From contig CALFXW010000149.1 in the NCBI GenBank assembly GCA_937957805.1, positions 1-24,114 of the forward strand: a stretch of 24,114 nt of DNA, given 5' to 3'. Positions 1 through 8,377 of this stretch are shown here, piece after piece. A program made the translations under genes and the position numbers. The notes under the pieces were generated by a model. It was given only the letters and a program-made list of their open reading frames with translations. It was not told where the DNA came from and did no database searches. The first letter of the stretch is position 1. Every line of letters begins with the position of its first letter. Source of the DNA: an uncultured Sphingopyxis sp. Its GTDB lineage: Bacteria; Pseudomonadota; Alphaproteobacteria; Sphingomonadales; Sphingomonadaceae.

Positions 1-1026
1 CTCAGCCATAATATTTTCGATGAGCGTTGCGACATCGGGCAGATCATCGATCCGCGCGCTGACCAGTCCGGTCGCCATCAACCCGCCATCGCCATCGCCG
101 TCCACCACCGCGCGCTGGATAAGCATCGGCGCGGCGGCGGCCAGCATTGCCTGTGGCAGCGTCAAATCACCATGGCTGGTCATGCCACGGGCGGCGCGCA
201 GCATGTCGCCCCAGCTCGCCCCCGTCGCCCGCTTCATCGCGGCCCCAGCCTCCAGCGCGCGTGCCCACATGGCGATTTTGCCCGATGCTTCGATGCGGGC
301 GAGCGCGCGGTTCAAAATCATCCGCTGCGGCAGGCCATCCACCTTGGTGGTGACCAAGATATCGCCCGTCCCCGCCCGGACATAGCGTTGTTTGATATCG
401 GCCGGCACCGGGCTATCGCTGGTCATCAGGAAACGCGTCCCCATGGCGATACCACAGGCACCATAGGATAGCGCGGCGGCCAGTCCCCGCCCGTCGGAAA
501 AGCCGCCCGCCGCGACGACCGGAATGTCGAGCGCGTCGATCACCTGCGGCAGCAAGATGGTGGTGGCGACACTGCCGGTATGCCCGCCGCCTTCGCCGCC
601 CTGCACCGTTACCATGTCGCAGCCCAACGCGGCCATTTTTTCGGCATGTTTGACAGCGCCGATGGTGGGGATGCATTTGATGCCCGCACCCTTGAACGCG
701 CCGATCATCCGCGCGTCGGGGCCGCGCCCGAAACTGACCGCGCCGACGCGATCCTTGTTGGCAAGGATGGTGGCGACAATTTCTTTGGCACCCGGCTGAA
801 AACTGTGGAAGTTCACACCAAAATTGTGCGGCGTCAGGTCACGCAGCCGCGCAATTTCGTCGGCCAGTTGCGACGGGGTCATGACAGCGCCCGCCAGAAA
901 GCCAAAGCCGCCCGCATTGCTGGTCGCCGCGACCAGATGCGCATCCGCAATCCAGCCCATGGCGGTCTGGATGATCGGGTGGCGGCAGCCGAGCGCCTCG
1001 GTCAACGGGGTGGAAAGGTCAGCCAT
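1..1026 (-). CDS. ipdC: IpdC-like flavin oxidoreductase (nitronate monooxygenase family), 3' end cut by window edge
   Basis: The frame is open from ATG at 1026 to the window edge (342 codons, no stop). The family is about 350 residues, so only a few are missing. The N-terminus reads MADLSTPLTEALGCRHPI, and mid-protein carries the QGGEGGGHTGS signature of FMN-dependent 2-nitropropane dioxygenase/nitronate monooxygenase TIM barrels. In actinobacterial steroid degraders a member of this family (IpdC, Rv3553) sits beside ipdA, ipdB and echA20 and oxidises a HIP-derived CoA thioester before ring opening. Here it is the last gene of the same set, and its ATG overlaps the crotonase stop by one base (TGATG). 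The family call is firm; the IpdC role rests on context. A generic nitronate monooxygenase is the alternative. Confidence 0.85.
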   Translation of the reverse strand, partial: MADLSTPLTEALGCRHPIIQTAMGWIADAHLVAATSNAGGFGFLAGAVMTPSQLADEIARLRDLTPHNFGVNFHSFQPGAKEIVATILANKDRVGAVSFGRGPDARMIGAFKGAGIKCIPTIGAVKHAEKMAALGCDMVTVQGGEGGGHTGSVATTILLPQVIDALDIPVVAAGGFSDGRGLAAALSYGACGIAMGTRFLMTSDSPVPADIKQRYVRAGTGDILVTTKVDGLPQRMILNRALARIEASGKIAMWARALEAGAAMKRATGASWGDMLRAARGMTSHGDLTLPQAMLAAAAPMLIQRAVVDGDGDGGLMATGLVSARIDDLPDVATLIENIMAE

Positions 1027-1916
1027 CAACCCGCCTTTTTATTTTCCGCTGCCGCGCTTTTGCCGCTGACCCCGGCAATGCTGTCCCCCTTGACCAGATC
1101 ATTTTGGGCATGCGCAAAATGGTGCATGTGAAAAACTGCATCCATCGCCGCACGCTTGCCGCGCAATTCTTCGACATGGTTGACCGCCTGCTTGGTCAGC
1201 CAATTGCCCAGCCTGTCCTGTTTGGCGAGCTTGGCCGCCATCGCCGCCACCGTTTCGTGCAGCGCATCGCGCGCGACGATGCGGTTGACCATGCCAAATT
1301 GCGCGGCGCGTTCGGCGCTCATCCGCTCACCCAATAGCAAAAATTCCTTGGCGACGCGCGGCGGCAATTCATAGGCGTGGGCGAAATATTCGACCCCCGG
1401 AATCCCCATCAACGGGTTCACAGGGTCTTGAAAAAAAGCGTCCTCACTCGCCACGATCAGGTCGCACACCCAGGCAAGCATCAGCCCGCCCGCGATGCAG
1501 GCGCCCTGCACCATGGCGATGGTTGGCTTGGGAATGTCGCGCCAGCGGCGGCACATACCCAGATATTGTTCCTGTTCGCGGGTGTAGAGAAGTTCAGCCG
1601 CCGGCTTGTTGGTGTGCGGTGCGAACATCAGTCTCTTGTCAAATTCATGGTGGAGGTCGCGGCCCGGCGTGCCAATGTCATGACCGGCCGAAAAATGCTT
1701 GCCCTTGCCGCCAAGCACGATGGCACCCACGCTGTCGTCATTGACCGCGCGCTGGAACGCATCATCGAGCGCATAGGTCATCTGCCCGTTTTGCGCATTG
1801 TTGAATTGCGGGCGATCCATCATCACCCATGCAACGCCATCTTCGACCCGATAGTCGATGGGCGCATCGGTTTCATATTGGATGTCTGTGCTTTTGGGCG
1901 GCACGATGCTGGACAT
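1026..1916 (-). CDS. echA20: EchA20-like enoyl-CoA hydratase/crotonase (HIP ring hydrolase)
   Basis: This 296-residue crotonase-fold protein has the oxyanion-hole segments KHFSAGHD and GACIAGG. It is longer than a classical enoyl-CoA hydratase (about 260). In Mycobacterium the homologous gene echA20 lies beside ipdA/ipdB, and its product hydrolytically opens a ring of HIEC-CoA, a late steroid ring C/D intermediate. The same neighbours occur here: ipdB ends 11 nt upstream and the ipdC-like gene overlaps its stop. A GGAG lies 8 nt before the ATG at 1916. The crotonase fold is seen directly; the EchA20 reaction is inferred from the neighbourhood. A beta-oxidation hydratase in the same operon is the alternative. 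Confidence 0.85.
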   Translation of the reverse strand: MSSIVPPKSTDIQYETDAPIDYRVEDGVAWVMMDRPQFNNAQNGQMTYALDDAFQRAVNDDSVGAIVLGGKGKHFSAGHDIGTPGRDLHHEFDKRLMFAPHTNKPAAELLYTREQEQYLGMCRRWRDIPKPTIAMVQGACIAGGLMLAWVCDLIVASEDAFFQDPVNPLMGIPGVEYFAHAYELPPRVAKEFLLLGERMSAERAAQFGMVNRIVARDALHETVAAMAAKLAKQDRLGNWLTKQAVNHVEELRGKRAAMDAVFHMHHFAHAQNDLVKGDSIAGVSGKSAAAENKKAG

Positions 1917-1927
1917 GATGCTTGCTC

Positions 1928-2713
1928 CTAGGCCGCAGCGCGCGCCGGGGGGTTGTCTTTGAAAATGGTCGCGCGAATCTGATGGGGGTCGAGCGTGGCG
2001 ATAATGGCCAGTTGCTCGGCATCGGGCAGCGGGGTCTCACCGCTGACGGCATCGATCAAGGCAAAGCCGGTGGCGGCCTGAACGGTGGCAAAATCGACCC
2101 CAGGGTGGAGCGAAATGACACGCATCGCATGGTCTGGCCCGCCGAAATCCATCACGCATAAATTGGTGACGACAAGCCGCAGGTCGACCCCGCTGTAATT
2201 GCCGCCGGCGATGCGTTTGGCCGGATTATAACCGACACCCGACACCATATCGACTTCACCGGGCACAAAGGTGCGCGGGCTGTGCACGGGAAAGAAAAAG
2301 CTGTTGGGGTGGTAAATGCTGTTCCCCGGAAAGCCGCGCACGCCCAACATCTGTGTCTTGGGCTGGGCATGGCTGCCGCCCAGATAGGACAGGTTGATCT
2401 GGCCGAAACGGTCGATCTGGGTCGGGGTCACCATCGCATGGCGTCGGCCCGTCCAAACCGCGCTGTCAAAAAACCGCGAAAAGGGCAAATGCCCCGCCGC
2501 ATCGCGCGCGTCATAGGCGCGCGGGCCCAATGGCACCGGCGTTTCGACCAGATAGGCTTCGCCATCGGTCATCAGCAATTCGGGGCTGTGCGTCGATTTG
2601 GCCAATCCCGCGGCGAGCCGCGGGATCGGCCCGACGCCGGTTGCCACGACTTCGCCATTGCCGCGAAACGCCTCCGCCGCAGCGGCGATGCATAATTCTG
2701 CAAGGCTTGCCAT
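1928..2713 (-). CDS. ipdB: IpdB, beta subunit of the COCHEA-CoA ring-opening hydrolase
   Basis: This is a 261-residue CoA-transferase-family beta subunit. Recognisable stretches are ELLMTDGEAYLVE near the N-terminus, RRHAMVTPTQIDRFGQINLS mid-protein and VVTNLCVMDF in the C-terminal half. In Mycobacterium and Rhodococcus IpdA and IpdB form a heterotetramer that is not a transferase. It hydrolyses the last carbocycle of steroid degradation in COCHEA-CoA, a retro-Claisen-type cleavage. The ATG at 2713 overlaps the ipdA stop by one base (TGATG), which suggests coupled translation of the two subunits. The family and the pairing with ipdA are clear; the substrate is taken from the characterised actinobacterial enzymes. 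Confidence 0.88.
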   Translation of the reverse strand: MASLAELCIAAAAEAFRGNGEVVATGVGPIPRLAAGLAKSTHSPELLMTDGEAYLVETPVPLGPRAYDARDAAGHLPFSRFFDSAVWTGRRHAMVTPTQIDRFGQINLSYLGGSHAQPKTQMLGVRGFPGNSIYHPNSFFFPVHSPRTFVPGEVDMVSGVGYNPAKRIAGGNYSGVDLRLVVTNLCVMDFGGPDHAMRVISLHPGVDFATVQAATGFALIDAVSGETPLPDAEQLAIIATLDPHQIRATIFKDNPPARAAA

Positions 2714-3612
2714 CAGTAAATCGCCAGCGGTATCTGCATCACCGCTTCCTTTCCACCAACAGAGTGTAAATAGGCTTGTTCGTCTGCGCCGACAAATTGT
2801 TCAGCGACCATTGTCCAGTCGCCGGGGTCTTTGGCGGCGTCGGCATAGGCCTTGAACGCGCGCATGTCGGGGCCGTGGATCGGCGGCATCGATGATGGGT
2901 GCGCCCCGCAGGGAATGTGCGCGACCCCGCTTAGAAAGCAGCGTTCGATGATGTTGGCATGCGCCGCGCCGATGCCTGCCGCGCCATCTTCGATCCGTTC
3001 AACCAATTCTTCGGTCGAAACGAAACATTTGTCCGCCGCCTTGGCGAACCATTCATCATAATAAAAGTCCGCGCCGAAAAGCTGGACATTGCCGCGCCAG
3101 TCGCATTTGTTGACGTGGAGCAGCGCGGCATCGAGCTTGAGCGCGGGCATGGCGATCAACACTTCGCCATCTCCATAGGGGGAGGTGACGGTTTTCAGAC
3201 CGCCCAGCGCCGCCAAATCGGTGCCAAGCCCCACCCGCGTCGGCAAAAAGGGCAGGCCGAATGCGGCGGCCTTCAGCCCCCATTGGAGCATGCCTTCGTC
3301 GAGTTCGAGCACGGCGATCTGCCCGGCTTCGCGGGCTTTGCGGAACCAGGGTTCGAGCGGGATGGCGTCGAGCGAGACAAAGGCAAAGACCAACTTCTTG
3401 ACCTTGCCCGCCGCGCACAACATGCCGACATCCGCGCCGCCATAGGCGACGATCGTCAAATCCTTGAGCGGGGAGCGCAATATTTCGCGCACCAGCGCCA
3501 TGGGCTTGCGGCGTGGGCCCCATCCGCCAATGCCGATGGTCATGCCGTCGCGCAATTGCGCAACGATGGCGCGGGCGGCCATGCGCTTGTCGGGGCGGGT
3601 CGGCGCGCTCAT
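2713..3612 (-). CDS. ipdA: IpdA, alpha subunit of the COCHEA-CoA ring-opening hydrolase
   Basis: This 299-residue protein belongs to the CoA-transferase alpha family. The segments GMTIGIGGWGPRRKPMA, VAYGGADVGMLCAAGKVK and LDEGMLQWGLKAAA resemble mycobacterial IpdA. Glu106 in DEGM probably corresponds to the proposed general base of that enzyme (Glu105 in the M. tuberculosis protein); this alignment is by eye. The start at 3612 is chosen over an in-frame ATG at 3651 because GGAGG lies 8 nt upstream and the ATG overlaps the dioxygenase stop as ATGA. The longer start would add a glycine-rich tail inside the neighbour. With ipdB it should open the final steroid ring. An ordinary 3-oxoacid CoA-transferase is less likely given the sequence and neighbours. 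Confidence 0.88.
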   Translation of the reverse strand: MSAPTRPDKRMAARAIVAQLRDGMTIGIGGWGPRRKPMALVREILRSPLKDLTIVAYGGADVGMLCAAGKVKKLVFAFVSLDAIPLEPWFRKAREAGQIAVLELDEGMLQWGLKAAAFGLPFLPTRVGLGTDLAALGGLKTVTSPYGDGEVLIAMPALKLDAALLHVNKCDWRGNVQLFGADFYYDEWFAKAADKCFVSTEELVERIEDGAAGIGAAHANIIERCFLSGVAHIPCGAHPSSMPPIHGPDMRAFKAYADAAKDPGDWTMVAEQFVGADEQAYLHSVGGKEAVMQIPLAIY

Positions 3613-4535
3613 TGCGCTGCCTCCGCAGCCGCCGCCTTTTGCCATGCCCATTCATGCCCCCAGATGCTGATGCCCTGATGCTGGGTGACCTGCCAATGCG
3701 CTGGGTCGATCACCAGACTGTCATGTCCGATCTCCAGGTCAAAGCCGCCCGGCGTCTGGACGTAAAAGCCGACCGTTTCATCATTATGGTGCCGCCCGAT
3801 GGTCGCCGATTCAGCGTAGCCCAGCGCCTTCATCCGGTCGTGCGCTTTGCCGACTTCATCGAGGCTGGGATATTCGAGCATGACATGCACCGCGCCCGAT
3901 GGCGGCACCGGCCCCTCCGCAAAGGCGAGGCTGTGGTGGCGACCATTGTCGGCGTGCAGGAATGCGAAATGCATCGGCGGCCCGTCGGGGCCGAACAAAT
4001 GGAATGTCGGCATATCGGTTTCGCGAAAGCCGACAATATCCCGATAGAAGGCGAGTGTTTCGGCAAAATTGGGCGCGGAAAAAACTGCATGGCCCATGCC
4101 CATGTCGCCGGTAATGAAATGGGATATGCCCTGCGGGGAGGAAAAGGGCGTCGGCGCGGCAAATTCATCCGCGCTGCCGACATAAAATTCCAGACCATTG
4201 CCCGCCGGATCGCTGGTCGCAAAGCCCGCAGAGGCGCAACGTGCCGCCGCCGTTGCCGCATCAAACCAATCGACCGCGCGCCCGTCAGCTGTCGCCGCAG
4301 CCGCCAGCGCATCGAGTGCCGCGCGATCCGCCATGGCATAGCCTGCCGCCCTGAACCCCTCCCGCGCGCCCTGTTCGATGCGAAAGCGGAAATGGCGTTC
4401 ATCGATGCGATATTGCGCCGCACCATCGGCGGCATCTGCGCCGCGCATCACCCCTGCGACATCGCAAAGAAATTCCTGCCATTTGTCGGCATCTGTCGTT
4501 TCGATAACGACATAGCCCAGCGCCTTGACGCCCAT
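3609..4535 (-). CDS. hsaC: HsaC/TesB-type extradiol ring-cleavage dioxygenase
   Basis: This 308-residue type I extradiol dioxygenase has two vicinal-oxygen-chelate (glyoxalase-like) domains. Aligned to BphC/HsaC, the iron ligands are His149 (MGHAVF), His217 (VHVMLEY) and Glu268 (FDLEIG), and His201 of the HH pair fits the catalytic histidine. All are present, so it should be active. In steroid degradation this enzyme meta-cleaves the catechol 3,4-DHSA (4,9-DSHA) formed by HsaA. ATG 4535 is chosen because GGAAGG lies 9 nt before it; an upstream TTG at 4544 abuts that site. It sits among ring C/D genes rather than with the other meta-cleavage genes across the divergent promoter. Other catechol substrates are possible, but context favours the steroid. 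Confidence 0.9.
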   Translation of the reverse strand: MGVKALGYVVIETTDADKWQEFLCDVAGVMRGADAADGAAQYRIDERHFRFRIEQGAREGFRAAGYAMADRAALDALAAAATADGRAVDWFDAATAAARCASAGFATSDPAGNGLEFYVGSADEFAAPTPFSSPQGISHFITGDMGMGHAVFSAPNFAETLAFYRDIVGFRETDMPTFHLFGPDGPPMHFAFLHADNGRHHSLAFAEGPVPPSGAVHVMLEYPSLDEVGKAHDRMKALGYAESATIGRHHNDETVGFYVQTPGGFDLEIGHDSLVIDPAHWQVTQHQGISIWGHEWAWQKAAAAEAAQ

Positions 4536-4540
4536 GCCCG

Positions 4541-5308
4541 TCAACCTTCCTTTATGAGATCCAGAAACAGCGGGCGTTCACCGCCGCCATCCACATTGAG
4601 CCACGCGCCCGAGACATAGTCCGACGCATCGGTGGCGAGGTAGAGGACGGCGCGCGCCACGTCGGCGCCCGACGCCATCCGCCCGAGCGGCAGCGATGCC
4701 GCCACCCGCGCCTGCGCCGCCGCATCGCCATAGGTGGCTGCGCTATCGTCAGTTTCGGCAAGCCCGACGATGATGGCGTTGACGCGGATATTGTCTGCCC
4801 CCCATTCCTGCGCGAGGCTTTTGGTCAGGCTGAGCAATCCTGCCTTGGCCGCGCCGTAAATGGCGGTGCCCGGCGAAGGGCGGATGCCCGATACGCTGGC
4901 GATATTGACGATTGCGCCGCCGCCCGCCGCAACAAGGTGCGGATGCACCGCGCGCGCGCAATAATATGGGGCGAGCAAATTCAGCTTGGCGATGGAATCG
5001 GCAAAGCGCGTGCTCGCGCTCGCCGCCGCACTTGGCGGGGAGCCGCCGGCATTATTGACCAAAATGTCGATCCGGCCATGGCGCGCCGCCACATCGACGA
5101 TGAAGGCTTCAACCGCTTCGGCATCACGCACGTCGAGCGTGGCAAAGGCGACCCCTTCGGGCAGGTCAGCCGGGGCATTGCGCCCGCAGGTCACAACCTG
5201 CGCACCCGCCGCAGCCAGCGCAGCGCAAATGGCGCGGCCCAGCCCCCGGCTCCCGCCGGTGACCACCGCGACCTTGCCGGTCAAAGCTGCGCTGTGGCGC
5301 TGTGTCAA
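4541..5308 (-). CDS. SDR-family NAD(P)-dependent dehydrogenase of the steroid operon
   Basis: This is a classical short-chain dehydrogenase/reductase of 255 residues. It has the cofactor motif TGGSRGLG (17-24), NNAG (85-88), catalytic Ser138, Tyr151 and Lys155 in YGAAK, and a C-terminal NVDGG. A TTG at 5308 is preferred as start because GGAGAGGG lies just upstream and it gives the usual family length. ATG 5350 is in frame but has no ribosome site and would add an atypical tail. It is the first gene of the minus operon. SDRs accompany echA20/ipdAB in the mycobacterial KstR2 regulon, so it may oxidise or reduce a hydroxyl of a HIP-CoA intermediate or act as a hydroxysteroid dehydrogenase. The exact substrate cannot be read from sequence. 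Confidence 0.88.
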   Translation of the reverse strand: MTQRHSAALTGKVAVVTGGSRGLGRAICAALAAAGAQVVTCGRNAPADLPEGVAFATLDVRDAEAVEAFIVDVAARHGRIDILVNNAGGSPPSAAASASTRFADSIAKLNLLAPYYCARAVHPHLVAAGGGAIVNIASVSGIRPSPGTAIYGAAKAGLLSLTKSLAQEWGADNIRVNAIIVGLAETDDSAATYGDAAAQARVAASLPLGRMASGADVARAVLYLATDASDYVSGAWLNVDGGGERPLFLDLIKEG

Positions 5309-5535
5309 AACCCTCTCCTCCACCGACCGCCTGTTCCATCGTTGGCCCATATGCGCTGACACATGATTCAGTTGATGAACGGCGCTAAAATCTGACTTAT
5401 CGGAAAGCAAAACGATTTTCAATTGACGATTTGCGTATTTTGGGACAAAAAAAATTACGCAATGGCTGGGCGTGACGAATCATGCCCATCGATCCGGTGT
5501 CGGAACCGGCAAAAGCTGTGTGGGGAGAATGGATA
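5309..5535. promoter_or_regulatory. Divergent promoter region between the two steroid operons
   Basis: This 227-bp gap is AT-rich relative to its flanks and must hold the promoters for both operons. I see no consensus sigma-70 pair that stands out; TTGAAA-N17-TAAGTC on the minus strand is a weak candidate. A perfect 7-bp inverted repeat lies in the middle (listed separately). No small gene is evident. Confidence 0.6.
5431..5462. promoter_or_regulatory. Candidate operator: inverted repeat TTGCGTA-N18-TACGCAA
   Basis: TTGCGTA at 5431-5437 is the exact reverse complement of TACGCAA at 5456-5462. The arm-centre spacing of 25 bp, between two divergent catabolic operons, suits a dimeric regulator. 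It does not resemble the KstR2 box as I know it. No regulator gene is in the window. Confidence 0.35.
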
Positions 5536-6756
5536 ATGACAGGTCTGGCAGCGGACAGCGTGCGTAGCGCAGGCAGTGATATACCAAGCGGCGCGGAATT
5601 GGTGGCGCGCGCGCAGGCGCTCCAACCGGTGCTGCGCGAACGGGCAAAAGCCTGCGTCGCCGGGCGTGATGTGCCGGCCCAATCCATTGCCGACATGCAG
5701 GCGGCGGGCTTTTTCAAAATCCTCCAGCCCAAACGCTGGGGCGGTTATGAAATGCACCCCAATATATTTTTTGAAGTGCAAAAGACGCTGGCGCGCGGCT
5801 GCATGTCGACCGGCTGGATGTTCGGGGTACTGGGTTGCCACCCCTATGAACTGGCGCTGTTCGATAATCAGGCGCAGGTCGATGTTTGGGGGAATGATAA
5901 TAGCATCCTCATGTCCTCCTCCTACCAGCCAGTGGGCAAGGTGACACGGGTGGATGGCGGGTTCCGCCTGTCGGGCCATTGGGGTTTTTCGACCGGTTCA
6001 GTCCACTGCAACTGGGTGCTGCTTGGCGCGCTGGTGCCGCCCGCCGAGCCCGGCGGCGCGCCCGATATGCGCACTTTTCTGGTGCCGCGCAGCGACTATC
6101 GGATCGACCGCGATGCATGGCATGTCTTTGGCCTGCAAGGCACAGGCAGCCACGACATCATCGTCGATGATGTGTTCGTGCCCGAATATCGCACCCATCG
6201 CGCGCACGAAGGTTTCCTGTGCCAAAATCCGGGGCAAAGGGAAAATGACGGGCCGCTCTATACGCTTCCCTGGGCGCAGGTGTTCATTCGGTCGGTCTCC
6301 ACCTCTGCATTTGGTGGGGCGCGTGCGGCAGCCGATGCCGCGATGGCGATCATGCAGAGCCGCATTTCAACCAACACGGGCAAGGCGTCCAAGGCGGACC
6401 CGATGCTGCACGCGGCAATTGCCGCTGCCCATGCGCAGATTTTGGAAATGGAACTGACACTGGGTACCAGTTTTGACGAATTGATGGGCTATGCCACGCG
6501 CGGCGAGGCCATACCGATGGAAAAACGCGCACTTTTCGGCTATAACAGCAGCTCGGTGGTGCGTCGCTTAGCCCGTTTGGTCGACGATATGGTGCAATTA
6601 TTGGGTGGCCGCGCCGTCTATATGACCAGCGATATCATCCAGCCGTGGCTCGACCTCAACGCCGCGCGCGCGCATGTCGCCAACGACCCCAATAATCGCA
6701 CCGCAGATGTCATCGGCACGATGCTCGGCGAAGCGCCCGGGTTTAATTTCCTGTGA
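5536..6756 (+). CDS. hsaA: HsaA/TesA2-type flavin-dependent 3-HSA hydroxylase (oxygenase component)
   Basis: This 406-residue protein has the acyl-CoA-dehydrogenase fold of group D two-component flavin monooxygenases. Segments such as FFKILQPKRWGGYEM, GCMSTGWMFGVLG, YELALFDNQAQ, SSSYQPVG and FGLQGTGSHDI follow mycobacterial HsaA almost block for block. HsaA uses reduced FMN from a partner reductase (HsaB) to hydroxylate 3-HSA to the catechol cleaved by HsaC. The start at 5536 has GGGGAG 8 nt upstream; an in-frame ATG at 5482 lacks one. It is the first gene of the plus operon and its stop overlaps the next start (GTGA). No hsaB is present, so the reductase must be encoded elsewhere or be generic. 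Confidence 0.9.
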   Translation: MTGLAADSVRSAGSDIPSGAELVARAQALQPVLRERAKACVAGRDVPAQSIADMQAAGFFKILQPKRWGGYEMHPNIFFEVQKTLARGCMSTGWMFGVLGCHPYELALFDNQAQVDVWGNDNSILMSSSYQPVGKVTRVDGGFRLSGHWGFSTGSVHCNWVLLGALVPPAEPGGAPDMRTFLVPRSDYRIDRDAWHVFGLQGTGSHDIIVDDVFVPEYRTHRAHEGFLCQNPGQRENDGPLYTLPWAQVFIRSVSTSAFGGARAAADAAMAIMQSRISTNTGKASKADPMLHAAIAAAHAQILEMELTLGTSFDELMGYATRGEAIPMEKRALFGYNSSSVVRRLARLVDDMVQLLGGRAVYMTSDIIQPWLDLNAARAHVANDPNNRTADVIGTMLGEAPGFNFL

Positions 6757-7589
6757 GCGCGGCGATGCACAGCAAGACATATGATGTCGTTGGTGGATAT
6801 CGCATCCACATCAACGAAGTGGGTGCGGGAGAACCCGTCGTCTTTCTGCATGGCAGCGGGCCCGGCGCGTCGGGTGCTTCCAATTTTCGCGACAATATCG
6901 CCGCCTTTGTCGCGGCGGGTTATCGGGTCATCCTGCCCGATATGATCGGCTATGGCGCTTCCTCCAAGCCGGAGGGGGTGGATTATACGCTGCAATTATT
7001 CACCGATACGCTCTATGACGCGCTGACCCAGCATGGGCTGACCCATGCGCATCTGATCGGCAATTCGCTGGGCGGCGGGGTCGCCATCCAACTGAGCCTC
7101 GATCACCGGCAATTTGCCGACAGGCTGGTGCTGATGGCGCCCGGTTGTATCGAGGAGCAGGCCGAATATTTCAAAATGCCGGGCATCGCCAAAATGGTGT
7201 CGGGCTTTGGCGGGCCGGATTTCAATCTCGACGAACAGCGTCGGCTGATCAGCAATCTGGTTCACCCTGATTTTGCGCCCAAAATCGCCGATGCGCTGGT
7301 GGAAGAGCGCTTTGCCGTGGCCCGCACCCAGCCCAAGGATGTGTTGGCGCGGATGCGCACGCCCAACCTCGGCCCGCGCCTTGGTGCACTGACGCAACCC
7401 ATTTTCGTGCTGTGGGGCGAAAATGATGAATTTTGCTCGGTGCGCGGCGCGCAGATGTTCCTCGACCAATGCGCCGATATCCGCGTCATGACCTTTGGCC
7501 GCACCGGCCATTGGGTGCAGGTCGAACGCGCAGCGGCGTTTAATGCGCATGTCTGCGCCTTTTTGGCGGATGGTGCGCATGGGGGATAA
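6753..7589 (+). CDS. hsaD: HsaD/TesD-type meta-cleavage product hydrolase (alpha/beta hydrolase)
   Basis: This 278-residue alpha/beta hydrolase has a complete triad: nucleophile Ser105 in GNSLGG, Asp225 in WGENDEF and His253 in TGHWVQ. The oxyanion-region motif HGSGPGAS is at 33-40. The pattern is that of carbon-carbon hydrolases acting on meta-cleavage products (BphD, HsaD). In the steroid route HsaD splits 4,9-DSHA into HIP (9,17-dioxo-seco-acid) and 2-hydroxyhexa-2,4-dienoate. The GTG at 6753 overlaps the hsaA stop (GTGA); an ATG four codons later at 6765 is an equally possible start. It lies directly between the hydroxylase and hydratase genes, as expected for this pathway. Confidence 0.9.
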   Translation: MSAAMHSKTYDVVGGYRIHINEVGAGEPVVFLHGSGPGASGASNFRDNIAAFVAAGYRVILPDMIGYGASSKPEGVDYTLQLFTDTLYDALTQHGLTHAHLIGNSLGGGVAIQLSLDHRQFADRLVLMAPGCIEEQAEYFKMPGIAKMVSGFGGPDFNLDEQRRLISNLVHPDFAPKIADALVEERFAVARTQPKDVLARMRTPNLGPRLGALTQPIFVLWGENDEFCSVRGAQMFLDQCADIRVMTFGRTGHWVQVERAAAFNAHVCAFLADGAHGG

Positions 7590-8367
7590 TGCTGCCTTTG
7601 GCCGCATGCTATATGATGCGCTGCAGAATCGGCAGGTGGTAAGGCCGCTGATCGAACAGGCGCCTGCGCTCCACATCGATGATGCCTATGCCATCAGCCT
7701 TGCGTTTCTGGGCCACCGGCTGGCCGCGGGCGAACAGGTGGTGGGTAAGAAAATCGGGGTGACGTCCAAGGCGGTGCAGGACATGCTCGGCGTCCACCAG
7801 CCTGATTTTGGCTTTCTAACCAATGCGATGCGCGTCAATGGCGATATTGATATCGACGCGCATCGCCTGATAGCTCCGCGCGCAGAGGCTGAAATTGGCT
7901 TCATCTTGGCCGAGGATTTGAACGGCCCGGGCATCACGGCGCAGGATGTCATCGCCGCGACTGCTGCCATCTGTCCCTGTTTTGAAATCGTCGATAGCCG
8001 GATACGCGATTGGAAAATCTCCATCATCGATACCGTTGCCGATAACGCGAGTTGCGGCGTTTTCGTGCTGGGCGCCGAGCGGCTGGACCCACGGCTATTT
8101 TCATTGCCCGATCTGCGCGTCAGCGTCCGCAAAAATGGCGCGCCGCTTTCCGAAGGTTTCGGGCGTGCCGTGCAGGGCGACCCGGCTATGGCGGTCGCAT
8201 GGCTTGCCAATACATTGGGCAGCTATGGCGTCAGCCTGAACGCGGGCGACATCATATTATCGGGTTCGCTCGTGCCGCTCGAACCGGCGGTGCGCGGGGA
8301 TAAATTTGCCATGCAGCTATGGGATGGCGACAAGCAGATCGGCGCATGCGACGCCAATTTTATTTGA
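7579..8367 (+). CDS. hsaE: HsaE/TesE-type 2-hydroxydienoate hydratase
   Basis: This is a 262-residue member of the 2-keto-4-pentenoate hydratase/fumarylacetoacetase-related family. Typical family stretches are VVGKKIGVTSKAVQDMLGV, the acidic metal-site segment APRAEAEIGF, and GDIILSGSLVPLEP. It hydrates 2-hydroxyhexa-2,4-dienoate from HsaD to 4-hydroxy-2-oxohexanoate. ATG 7579 is chosen because it gives the family length and a GGCGGA lies 8 nt upstream. It overlaps the hsaD end by 11 nt. The longer frame from 7495 only copies hsaD sequence in another frame. Hydratase, acylating dehydrogenase and aldolase follow in the order seen in steroid and biphenyl meta pathways. Confidence 0.9.
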   Translation: MGDNAAFGRMLYDALQNRQVVRPLIEQAPALHIDDAYAISLAFLGHRLAAGEQVVGKKIGVTSKAVQDMLGVHQPDFGFLTNAMRVNGDIDIDAHRLIAPRAEAEIGFILAEDLNGPGITAQDVIAATAAICPCFEIVDSRIRDWKISIIDTVADNASCGVFVLGAERLDPRLFSLPDLRVSVRKNGAPLSEGFGRAVQGDPAMAVAWLANTLGSYGVSLNAGDIILSGSLVPLEPAVRGDKFAMQLWDGDKQIGACDANFI

Positions 8368-8377
8368 GGATTTGGGC

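Noticed and set aside
2959..3678. 239-codon plus-strand frame opposite ipdA
   Set aside because: It lies antisense to a clear IpdA gene and shows no domain.
3513..4619. 368-codon plus-strand open frame opposite the extradiol dioxygenase
   Set aside because: The arginine-rich product has no family features, whereas the minus strand encodes a complete dioxygenase.
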